Assembly (NCBI RefSeq): GCF_039539345.1
Contig: NZ_BAABCY010000006.1
Location: 1 to 64,000 of the forward strand
Length of the DNA: 64,000 nucleotides
Direction: 5' to 3'
Origin: Snuella lapsa
Lineage (GTDB): Bacteria > Bacteroidota > Bacteroidia > Flavobacteriales > Flavobacteriaceae
Positions 10,301 to 17,007 of this stretch are shown here, piece by piece. A program made the translations under genes and the position numbers. Position 1 is the first letter of the stretch. Each line of letters begins with the position of its first letter. Under the pieces are notes generated by a model. That model searched no databases. It saw only the letters and a list, made by a program, of their open reading frames with translations, and had not been told where the DNA came from.

Positions 10301-10780
10301 TAAAATATTGGCACCTGCCAAAGGAACTCCATCTTGATCTTTTACCACACCCGAAACCTTAAAACCTTGTATTTCGGTGGCATTACCTTTTGATGGCATT
10401 ACATTTATTTTATCTTTGGTTTTAATAACAACCTGTCTGTCATCAATTTTAAAGTCCAGATTGGTTTTCGAAAATGCGCTTTCCAGTATAGTTTCCAGCT
10501 TCGCATTTTTTAATTTTAGAGATATTTTTTGATTACCTTCTAAAACCTTGTCATTGTAAAAAAAGATGTACTCACTTTTACTTTGAATAACCTTAAAAAG
10601 TTCCTCCAAAGTCACCCGTTTAACATTGACATCGATCTTTGTTTGTGTATAGGAATGGTTGGCATAAGCGCTCGATAAACCAATACAGATAAAAAGTAAA
10701 AATACCCTCATAGCTGACATTAAATAACAACCAATAGCATTTTTACAGCTATTAGCTGGTGCGCTGATTATTTTATTCAT
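7364..10780 (-). CDS. SusC/RagA family TonB-linked outer membrane protein with STN domain
   Basis: A 1138-residue TonB-dependent transporter. After the signal region comes an STN domain at about 49-118 (VTLEELFKVIQSKSEYIFFY), which in this family contacts the FecR anti-sigma factor. Next are a carboxypeptidase-regulatory-like beta-sandwich at about 144-210, a Ton-box/plug start (EEVVVVGYGTIAKKDITGSI) and the beta-barrel ending in SIIVGLKANF. The STN domain fits the upstream FecR/sigma pair: substrate occupancy is probably signalled to the sigma factor. The start has a long N-region before the hydrophobic stretch; an internal Met near residue 21 or 24 is an alternative. Confidence 0.95.
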   Translation of the reverse strand: MNKIISAPANSCKNAIGCYLMSAMRVFLLFICIGLSSAYANHSYTQTKIDVNVKRVTLEELFKVIQSKSEYIFFYNDKVLEGNQKISLKLKNAKLETILESAFSKTNLDFKIDDRQVVIKTKDKINVMPSKGNATEIQGFKVSGVVKDQDGVPLAGANILEKGTTNGVQSDFDGNFNLTVANGNATLIISYLGFVTQEVVLQNQQNINLVLKENAAALEEVVVVGYGTIAKKDITGSIATIKADAITERSTTNISNALQGSVAGLRITRSSSEPGGGNTIRIRGNTTLQGSNDPLVLIDDVPGSINDVTADQVESISVLKDAAAAAIYGSRAAAGVIIITTKRAKEGVFRFSYSGDYFINTPTREREYVGALQYLQMDNEKSWNDDGNGSDLYPIWSEDRVNKYITGEAASNRNEYPDTDWASLMLKKNSTGYRHNINISGGTEKLKSNIFIGYEYQNAFYKQRDWSRVTARVNNDFKISEKFGALADINFRLVKTNNPIFNPTGRALQSAPIYPAVWEDGRYAEGKSGDNGYLRFKEGGFSKNDSYLFTGRIGLYYKPIEDLKFSLNVTPTATFTKGKSFSKEVRYWDADDPEQIGEGTLIPGQTVNQLRESRYDFTAVTLQALVNYDKSFGKHGLKILGGFEERGSKTENLGVLGDRFVSPDFPYLNQSTTAEIFDNGTSVSELAYSSLFGRVNYSFDNKYYVSAAIRRDGSSRFGSDYRWGTFPSVSAAWTVSNEEFMKSLESPISYLKLKSSYGELGNDRLGNYLYLTLLQIQNALIANGSNVEEVRALSQLFLTTPNIRWETTATKNFGVELGLFNNKLSLEGEYFIKETRDMLLSLSVPDLVGFEDPVVNVGSMTTKGWEATASWKDNIGDDFDYAISFNISDAESIIGNINGKRLFSGVTLSEEGHEFREFYGLQSDGLFQTQEDVDNSPVTNASVSPGDVKYKDISGPDGEPDGIINDLDRTFLGSSAPRYIYGGRINMAYKGFDLGVVFQGVGKQNFYLSQSFVRPFLESWLTPSKEYASSYWSVNNTPEVNQNVKYPRLSETSAGNNYRFSDFWLKNGAYLRIKTLSLGYTLPNSPLEKVGLTNLRLSITGNDLFTFDKLPNGVDPEQTSGIDYFLTKSIIVGLKANF

Positions 10781-10834
10781 ATTTTTGTTTTTTGGTGAAT
10801 TAATATTGCCCTTTCAGGCAGTGTTAGTTTTTAA

Positions 10835-10867
10835 GTCGGATCATGTTGGCGCATATCCGGCTTTTTT
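10835..10867 (+). other. Hairpin with T-run in the fecR-susC intergenic region
   Basis: GTCGGAT (10835-10841) and ATCCGGC (10855-10861) can pair, with one G-T wobble on the plus strand, and are followed on that strand by TTTTTT. As written it looks like a terminator for plus-strand (antisense) transcription. On the minus strand it would be a hairpin in the untranslated leader of susC. Its role is uncertain. Confidence 0.4.
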
Positions 10868-10914
10868 GTAATGTTTAGTTTAAAGTTTAGTCAAGTCATA
10901 GGCTGTATTCATTT

Positions 10915-11973
10915 TTAGTTAATATTTATTTTATTCCCTTCTATCGTATAATTGAAATTTGTTGTTTCTTTTATAATGTTTAGCACCTCACTTATATCAT
11001 CTTTCAATTCAAGGTGTCCGGTAAATGTGTCATTATTCGTATTTAATTTAAATCCATTGTCTCCCGGTTCTATTTTTACATTATAGTATCGCGACAACTT
11101 TTTAAATATGGTGGTTAAGTAGTCCTTCTTAAAAATAAACACCCCTTCTCTCCATGAGAAATACGGCGTCACATCCACTGCTTTCGACGTTATCGCTGCC
11201 TGTTCTTTATTAAACTCCGCCATGGTTCCAGGGGTAATCTTTAAATATTTCGATTTGTTTTTTTCACTGTTGTCTGAATATCTAATTTTTACACTCCCGC
11301 TTTTCAAGGTAGTTTGTACCACCTGATCTTCAGGGTAACTACTTACATTAAAAACAGTCCCCAACACCTCAACGGCATTATCTTTGGACAACTGAACTAT
11401 AAAAGGATGCTCGGCATCATGAGCTACCTCAAATATGGCCTCTCCTTCTAAATAAATCTCACGGCTATTACCTGTAAATTTAGCCGGATAGATCAGTTTA
11501 GATCCGGAATTTAGCCAAACTAAACTACCATCGGATAATTTTAATTGCGTCCGCTTACCGTAAGGCACTAAAAGGGTATTATAGTTTAGCTTTTCGTCAT
11601 CTATACTCTGGCTTAAAGTTTTAGATTGTCCCAGGCTAACCTTTTCACCTGTATTAGAATATGCTACCTCTGAATTATCACCATCAAGGCTTACGCTTTC
11701 GTTATCATTTAGGATCAACACAACCTCATTAGAACCATTAACATCTACTGATTCTGAACTCTCGACAAATTTCAGGAGATTATCTCCTGCATCTTGATTC
11801 AAGTACACCCTTACAAAAAGAAACAACACGATCGAGGCTGCCATGGCATAGGCATAACGCCATTGCTTCTTTCTAGAATTAAAATGGAGGATGGATTTTT
11901 TTATGCGATGCTTTAACTGTTCTTTTTCCTGATCTGTTAAAGATATATGCTCTATGTTATCTGTAGGTTTCAT
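10915..11973 (-). CDS. FecR-family anti-sigma factor
   Basis: A 352-residue FecR protein: cytoplasmic N-terminus (about 1-38), one membrane segment (about 39-60, AYAMAASIVLFLFVRVYL), then a periplasmic FecR domain with the family core YNTLLVPYGKRTQLKLSDGS, YPAKF, GEAIFEVAHDAEHPFIV and VLGTVFNVSSY. A C-terminal DUF4974-like secretin-type segment (about 285-352) ends in NFNTIEG-type strands. It lies between the sigma factor and SusC, so it should hold the sigma factor inactive until SusC signals through its STN domain. Confidence 0.95.
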   Translation of the reverse strand: MKPTDNIEHISLTDQEKEQLKHRIKKSILHFNSRKKQWRYAYAMAASIVLFLFVRVYLNQDAGDNLLKFVESSESVDVNGSNEVVLILNDNESVSLDGDNSEVAYSNTGEKVSLGQSKTLSQSIDDEKLNYNTLLVPYGKRTQLKLSDGSLVWLNSGSKLIYPAKFTGNSREIYLEGEAIFEVAHDAEHPFIVQLSKDNAVEVLGTVFNVSSYPEDQVVQTTLKSGSVKIRYSDNSEKNKSKYLKITPGTMAEFNKEQAAITSKAVDVTPYFSWREGVFIFKKDYLTTIFKKLSRYYNVKIEPGDNGFKLNTNNDTFTGHLELKDDISEVLNIIKETTNFNYTIEGNKININ

Positions 11974-12076
11974 GTTTATGTTATTGTATCACTATCATTT
12001 TAGCGTGGTATTTAACGCCCTCTATATACAATAAGCAAACATCTAACTATTTATAGACAGATTTTTTGAACTTTTT

Positions 12077-12664
12077 TTAAAAAATTTTAAAAATCCCCCA
12101 AATTAACAAGGACGATTCCCGAAGAATTTTAATAGCCCTATATACTATGGTCCTGGCAGTAGCCACCGAAACCCCCATTATTTTTGCGATCTCTTCGTAT
12201 GTTTTTTCCTGATTGTATCTTAAAAAGATAACTTCCTTTTGCTTTTGAGTCAGCTTATTCAAAGCACTTAAAAGCCAAACTTTTTTTTCGTTAACGGATT
12301 CTTCCTTAATAATTTTCTTTTCCCAGGATTCTGTATAATTTTTATCCATCGAAGCCTCTATATCGGAAATATCGTTATCTATCCATACGCCCTTTTCCGA
12401 ATACTTTTTGTTGATCTTCCTTTTTAAGGATTTAAATAAATAAAACCGTACGTTATCTGTCGGAGACAATTTTGACCGGTACTTATACAGATCGACAAAA
12501 AGATCATGAATACAATCCATGATATAACCTTTATCATACACTTGCTTGATACCATAGGCATAGAGGTCGTCTATAAAAAGATCATACAACCCCTCTAAAG
12601 CATTAACCTGTCCTTTTCTAAGGTTTTCCCAAAAGATTATTTCTATGTTATCTTTTTTATCCAT
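12077..12664 (-). CDS. ECF-type RNA polymerase sigma factor
   Basis: A 195-residue sigma-70-like factor. The region 2-like part includes GYIMDCIHDLFVDLYKYRSKL; the region 4 helix-turn-helix is at about 130-185 (LNKLTQKQKEVIFLRYNQEK... YEEIAKIMGVSVATARTIVYRAIKIL). It heads the FecR-SusC-SusD operon and is the expected partner of FecR 103 bases downstream. The cassette architecture is the standard Bacteroidota trans-envelope signalling arrangement. Confidence 0.93.
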   Translation of the reverse strand: MDKKDNIEIIFWENLRKGQVNALEGLYDLFIDDLYAYGIKQVYDKGYIMDCIHDLFVDLYKYRSKLSPTDNVRFYLFKSLKRKINKKYSEKGVWIDNDISDIEASMDKNYTESWEKKIIKEESVNEKKVWLLSALNKLTQKQKEVIFLRYNQEKTYEEIAKIMGVSVATARTIVYRAIKILRESSLLIWGIFKIF

Positions 12665-12766
12665 TGCTCAATGAGGTAATCGAAAGCATTTCTACTCTTA
12701 GAAGTCAAGTATCAGTCTATAAAATTTTATTTAAACGCAATTATTGGAGGCAGCAATTTAATACCT

Positions 12767-12788
12767 ATTAAATACAAATGTATTAAAT
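12767..12788. promoter_or_regulatory. Near-palindrome with TACA-N2-TGTA core between divergent genes
   Basis: ATTAAATACAAATGTATTAAAT is a 22-base near-palindrome centred on TACAAATGTA, lying between the divergent sigma-factor and M20 peptidase genes. TACA-N2-TGTA is the classical core of BlaI/CopY-type operators and is shared with the operators at 16577-16638. The minus strand also contains TACATTTG, a possible Bacteroidota -7 element. Function is inferred. Confidence 0.35.
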
Positions 12789-12830
12789 CTTTGTATTATC
12801 CATAACCGGAAACCCGATCTTAGTCATTAA

Positions 12831-12862
12831 TTGGTTCAATTACCAGATGTTTTGTACTTTTG
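12831..12862 (+). promoter_or_regulatory. Candidate Bacteroidota promoter for the M20 peptidase gene
   Basis: TTG at 12831-12833 and TACTTTTG at 12855-12862 match the Bacteroidota -33 (TTG) and -7 (TAnnTTTG) elements, with a 21-base spacing. They lie 22 bases upstream of the ATG at 12885. Confidence 0.5.
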
Positions 12863-12884
12863 ATAGGCATTAAAACAATGACCC

Positions 12885-14273
12885 ATGCAACACGTAAAAG
12901 ATTACATAGACACTCATAAAGATCGTTTCTTAAACGAGCTCATAGCGCTTCTAAAAATCCCATCCATTAGTGCTGATTCCACCTATAAAGGTGATGTCTT
13001 AAAAACTGCTGAAGCTGTAAAAATCCAACTCCAAAATGCTGGCTGCGACACGGTAGAAATTTGTCAAACACAAGGCTTTCCTATTGTGTATGGAGAAAAG
13101 ATCATTGACAAAAACCTCCCCACGATACTGGTATACGGACATTACGATGTACAACCACCGGATCCTTTGAATTTATGGGATTCGGCACCATTCGAGCCTG
13201 TTATTAAGAAAACAGATCTACATCCGGAAGGGGCCATTTTTGCACGTGGAGCCTGTGATGATAAGGGACAAATGTTTATGCATGTAAAGGCCATGGAATT
13301 CATGACCCAAACCAACCAACTGCCTTGCAATGTAAAGTTTATGATCGAAGGCGAAGAAGAGGTTGGCAGTTCGAACTTAGGTGATTTTGTAAAAGCAAAT
13401 CGTGACAAACTAAGTAACGATGTTATTTTGATCTCTGATACCGGAATGATTGCTAAAGACATCCCCTCTATAACTACCGGATTGCGCGGATTGAGTTATG
13501 TTGAGGTTGAAGTAACCGGACCTAACAGGGATTTACATTCAGGATTATATGGCGGTGCCGTGGCCAATCCAATAAACGTATTAACTAAAATGATCGCTTC
13601 CCTACACGATGAAAACAACCATATTACGATTCCCGGTTTTTATGACAAGGTAGACGTTTTATCGAAAGAAGAACGGGCCGAGATGGCTAAAGCGCCCTTC
13701 TCATTAGAGGTTTACCAAAAAGCACTGGACATTGATGCCGTATATGGCGAAACAGGTTATACCACCAACGAACGCAATTCCATTCGCCCGACTCTTGATG
13801 TTAATGGTATTTGGGGAGGATACACCGGGGAAGGTGCCAAAACGGTTATTGCCAGTAAAGCCTATGCTAAAATATCGATGCGCCTGGTACCAAATCAGGA
13901 TTGGGAAGAAATTACCGAGCTATTTAAATCGCATTTTGAAAGCATTGCTCCAAAAGGGGTCACAGTTAAAGTGATACCCCATCATGGTAGCCAGGCGTAT
14001 GTAACACCTATAGATTGTATTGGTTATCGGGCAGCTTCAAAAGCCTATGAGACTACTTTTGACAAAACACCAATTCCCCAGCGAAGTGGCGGCAGTATTC
14101 CAATCGTTGCTCTTTTTGAAAGAGAACTAAAAAGCAAGACCATTTTAATGGGCTTTGGTTTGGACAGCGATGCCATCCATTCGCCCAACGAGCATTTTGG
14201 AGTCTTTAATTATTTAAAGGGTATTGAAACCATTCCCTATTTCTATAAATATTTTACAAAGCTGTCACAATAA
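12885..14273 (+). CDS. M20-family zinc dipeptidase
   Basis: A 462-residue cytoplasmic metallopeptidase of the M20 dipeptidase (CNDP/DapE-related) group. Metal-binding and catalytic motifs are visible: VYGHYDVQPP (His ligand and Asp), GACDDKGQ (bridging Asp), EGEEEVGSS (catalytic Glu and ligand Glu), SDTGM and, near the C-terminus, DAIHSPNEHFG (His ligand). The dimerisation insert begins near RDLHSGLYGG. It should hydrolyse dipeptides. It is monocistronic, with a candidate promoter upstream and a terminator downstream. Confidence 0.93.
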   Translation: MQHVKDYIDTHKDRFLNELIALLKIPSISADSTYKGDVLKTAEAVKIQLQNAGCDTVEICQTQGFPIVYGEKIIDKNLPTILVYGHYDVQPPDPLNLWDSAPFEPVIKKTDLHPEGAIFARGACDDKGQMFMHVKAMEFMTQTNQLPCNVKFMIEGEEEVGSSNLGDFVKANRDKLSNDVILISDTGMIAKDIPSITTGLRGLSYVEVEVTGPNRDLHSGLYGGAVANPINVLTKMIASLHDENNHITIPGFYDKVDVLSKEERAEMAKAPFSLEVYQKALDIDAVYGETGYTTNERNSIRPTLDVNGIWGGYTGEGAKTVIASKAYAKISMRLVPNQDWEEITELFKSHFESIAPKGVTVKVIPHHGSQAYVTPIDCIGYRAASKAYETTFDKTPIPQRSGGSIPIVALFERELKSKTILMGFGLDSDAIHSPNEHFGVFNYLKGIETIPYFYKYFTKLSQ

Positions 14274-14280
14274 TATTATC

Positions 14281-14317
14281 AGGGTCCTTGATTTAAAGCG
14301 GGGACTCTGTTTTTTTA
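14281..14317 (+). terminator. Terminator after the M20 peptidase gene
   Basis: Imperfect hairpin AGGGTCC ... GGACTCT (one mismatch), followed by a T-run (GTTTTTTT), 7 bases past the stop. Confidence 0.7.
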
Positions 14318-14387
14318 TGTATTTTTGACTTCAAAATAAAACCAAACCGGCTTAGTGAACTACCGGTTATTCACTTATAGCAATTTC

Positions 14388-15254
14388 ATGCGTAACAACC
14401 ATTTTAACCACCTTTTACAACTTTTACTTGCCACACTTTTTATCAGTACCTCAGGCGCCCTGGGAAAATTTATAGACCTTCCCATTCCCATAACTATTTG
14501 GTGCCGTTCTGCTATTGCATTACTGTTATTGTACGCCTTCTGCCGATATAAAAATATTAGCCTGACCATTCGTTCTAAACGCGACCTGGTACCAGGCATA
14601 ATTAGCGGTTTATTGTTATGCACTCACTGGATTACGTATTTCTATGCGCTTAAGTTGTCTAACGTAGCCATAGGGATGTTATCCCTTTTTGTATATCCTA
14701 TATTTACCGCACTTCTGGAGCCTCTGTTCATCAGGACTAAATTTGACCCTATATACATCGTTTTAGGGTTCATGGTCCTGTTTGGCATTTACCTGTTAGC
14801 TCCTGAATTTGATATAGAAAACGCACATGTTAAAGGCATATTATTTGGGCTATTCTCATCATTGTGTTACGCCTTGCGGAACATCCTTTCAAAAAAGCTC
14901 GTAACGCATTACAGCGGATCTTCCATTATGCTTTTTCAAATGTTTGTGATAAGTATTGTATTAGTCCCTTCTATGTTCGTAATGGATGGTTCCAACTTAA
15001 GTACCCAGTTTCCTTATGTTATTTTTCTAGCGGTACTTACCACAGCTGTCGGACATACGATGCTGATATACAGCTTAAGGCACTTTACAGTAAGTACTGC
15101 CAGTATTATTAACAGTATGCAGCCCATTTTGGGTATTGTTATCGCTTTTATTTTTTTAGGAGAGATTCCCACATGGAACACCTTTTTTGGCGGACTCATC
15201 ATTCTATCAACAGTAGTAATTGAGAGTCTCCGATCACAAAGTAAGTCCGCCTAA
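14388..15254 (+). CDS. EamA/DMT-family membrane transporter
   Basis: About 288 residues with ten predicted hydrophobic helices in two EamA repeats. Typical motifs are ISTSGALGKFIDLPIPITIWCRS in the first half and LGIVIAFIFLGEIPTWNTFFGG in the second. The family exports or imports small metabolites, often amino acids or nucleotide derivatives; the substrate here is unknown. I use the ATG at 14388; an in-frame GTG at 14355 would add 11 residues, and neither has a clear Shine-Dalgarno sequence. Confidence 0.88.
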   Translation: MRNNHFNHLLQLLLATLFISTSGALGKFIDLPIPITIWCRSAIALLLLYAFCRYKNISLTIRSKRDLVPGIISGLLLCTHWITYFYALKLSNVAIGMLSLFVYPIFTALLEPLFIRTKFDPIYIVLGFMVLFGIYLLAPEFDIENAHVKGILFGLFSSLCYALRNILSKKLVTHYSGSSIMLFQMFVISIVLVPSMFVMDGSNLSTQFPYVIFLAVLTTAVGHTMLIYSLRHFTVSTASIINSMQPILGIVIAFIFLGEIPTWNTFFGGLIILSTVVIESLRSQSKSA

Positions 15255-15278
15255 AAAAAGTGCCAACACTAAATTTGT

Positions 15279-16481
15279 TTATGGTAACTGCGAATACCCT
15301 TTTCGCATTTTCCAAAGAAAGTATTTTTCAAAAAGTACTTTAGAGAAATCGTAAAAGATGTTCGGGATCATAATGGCAAACTTTCTAGGTTTAAACAGCT
15401 TATCACTTAATATGATCACCTCTTTTTTACCGGCATCCATGACACATATTCCGGGAATTTTACCCCAGGCCTTTTTTTTCAATTCTGTTTTTCCCCGGGT
15501 TACCCGTATAATATTCTCTGCTACTATTTTTCCAGTCTCATCGGATGGATAGCCTGTTTTAGGACCAGAAAACGGCACCTTACCCGGTTTAAAAGGTAAT
15601 TTTACATCCACCGCAATACCTGCAGCCCAAACATTATTATAATCTACATGCCTATAGTCTTCCCCTACTGGCAAATAACCATTAGCGGTTGCATGCAAAT
15701 CTGGAGAGTTAGCCACAAAATCAACACCCACAAACGGCGGCATAAGCATCGTAAAACGACTAGGCAGTTCTTCTCCCGAGGTAAGCAACACCTTATCTTT
15801 AAAAACCTCTTTCACCCCCACTTCCGTGCGATAGTGAATGTTAAACATTTTCATAAAGGATTTTAACATGGTTTCTCCTCCCGGCATCCCATCAATTCCA
15901 AAATGTCCCAAATAGGTTTCGGGAGTAATCCAATATAAATCCACTTGTTTTCTAATATGTTGTTCGCGCAACCATTTTTCTATATTGAATAAAAACTCAT
16001 AAGCAGCTCCCATACAACCCGCATTTTGAGTTGCTCCTATAACAATAGGACCCGGATTTTTCTTAAATTCTTCAAGAGCCTTTCTGGTTTTCATAGCACC
16101 ATTAGGTGTTCCAATATAATGGGCAAACTCTTTTACACCGGGAGCTACATCGTACTTCACCTTAGGCCCTGTAGCAATCACCAAATGATCGTAAGCCACA
16201 TCTCCTTTATCTGTCGCAACAATCTGCTTTTTAGCATCCACTTTAATAGCTTCAGTATTTAAAAACTCGACTCCTTTTTTTGTTAATACTGTATCCTTTC
16301 TAAACGAAATATCTTTTACCTCACGTCTTCCAAAAGGCACCCAAATTAACGAGGGAATAAATAAAAACAATGGCGACTTATCAACCACGATTACCCGATG
16401 ATCTTTTTTACCTTTTCTCTTTATTTCCAAAGCGGCAGTCATTCCTGCAAAATTTCCACCAATTACTACTGTTGTTTTCAT
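15279..16481 (-). CDS. Sulfide:quinone oxidoreductase-like FAD/NAD(P)-binding protein
   Basis: A 400-residue flavoprotein of the SQR/NDH-2-like superfamily. It has an N-terminal Rossmann motif (VVIGGNFAGMTAALEIKRKG), a second nucleotide-binding region near LVIATGPKVKYDVAPG, and a Cys in QNAGCMGAAYEF where SQRs carry a redox cysteine. The C-terminal region (IFYDFSKVLFEKYFLWKMRKG) is amphipathic and could attach to the membrane, as in SQR. It is divergent from the BlaI gene, and the operator array lies about 100 bases upstream of its start, so BlaI may control it too. True SQR activity is not proven; another quinone reductase is possible. Confidence 0.82.
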   Translation of the reverse strand: MKTTVVIGGNFAGMTAALEIKRKGKKDHRVIVVDKSPLFLFIPSLIWVPFGRREVKDISFRKDTVLTKKGVEFLNTEAIKVDAKKQIVATDKGDVAYDHLVIATGPKVKYDVAPGVKEFAHYIGTPNGAMKTRKALEEFKKNPGPIVIGATQNAGCMGAAYEFLFNIEKWLREQHIRKQVDLYWITPETYLGHFGIDGMPGGETMLKSFMKMFNIHYRTEVGVKEVFKDKVLLTSGEELPSRFTMLMPPFVGVDFVANSPDLHATANGYLPVGEDYRHVDYNNVWAAGIAVDVKLPFKPGKVPFSGPKTGYPSDETGKIVAENIIRVTRGKTELKKKAWGKIPGICVMDAGKKEVIILSDKLFKPRKFAIMIPNIFYDFSKVLFEKYFLWKMRKGYSQLP

Positions 16482-16576
16482 GATTTCCTGTTTTACACCA
16501 TTAAAATTAATCTATTTGTTCAGCATAGAATGTTACAAAAGTCACACAACAAAGGCTTTTACAATCAATTTCATGC

Positions 16577-16638
16577 TCTACACTTGTAGAATTAAAAAAA
16601 TTGCTCTACATTTGTAGAACACATTCTAAATATGTAGA
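16577..16638. promoter_or_regulatory. Three BlaI-type operator palindromes
   Basis: Three copies of TCTACA-N2-TGTAGA: TCTACACTTGTAGA at 16577-16590, TCTACATTTGTAGA at 16605-16618, and TCTAAATATGTAGA at 16625-16638 with one arm mismatch. Start-to-start spacings are 28 and 20 bases. The core TACA-N2-TGTA is that of BlaI/MecI/CopY repressors. The third copy ends one base before the BlaI ATG, so bound repressor would cover the translation start region. Confidence 0.85.
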
Positions 16639-16639
16639 C

Positions 16640-17005
16640 ATGCAATTATCAAAAACCGAAGAGGAACTAATGAATTATTTATGGAAGCTAAAACAAGCCT
16701 TCATGAAAGATATTTTGGATCAGTATCCCGAACCTAAACCGGCTTCAACAACGATTGCCACCCTTTTAAAACGCATGACGGAGAAAGGGTTTATAAGCTA
16801 TAAGGTCTATGGTAAATCGCGGGAATATTATCCTTTGATAAAAAAAGAAGCTTACTTCTCCAAGCACGTAAACAGTCTTATAAAAACCTTTTTTAATGAT
16901 AGTGCTTCTCAATTTGCTTCTTTCTTTACTAAAGAGACCAATTTAACAAAAGAAGAACTGGAACACTTAAAGACACTTATAGATAGCGAAATAAAAAAGA
17001 AGTAG
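16640..17005 (+). CDS. BlaI/MecI/CopY-family transcriptional repressor
   Basis: A 121-residue winged-helix repressor beginning MQLSKTEEELMNYLWKLKQA, followed by the recognition region PKPASTTIATLLKRMTEKGFI and a helical dimerisation tail cleaved by M56 partners in this family. Upstream codons also read open, but the domain begins exactly at the ATG at 16640 and the upstream DNA is the operator array, so that start is chosen. The stop is 2 bases before the M56 gene: a BlaI-BlaR-type pair, probably autorepressed. Confidence 0.93.
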   Translation: MQLSKTEEELMNYLWKLKQAFMKDILDQYPEPKPASTTIATLLKRMTEKGFISYKVYGKSREYYPLIKKEAYFSKHVNSLIKTFFNDSASQFASFFTKETNLTKEELEHLKTLIDSEIKKK

Positions 17006-17007
17006 TC

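Noticed and set aside
10806..10821. Short inverted repeat TGCC-CTTTCA-GGCA before susC
   Set aside because: Only four paired bases; not distinguishable from chance.
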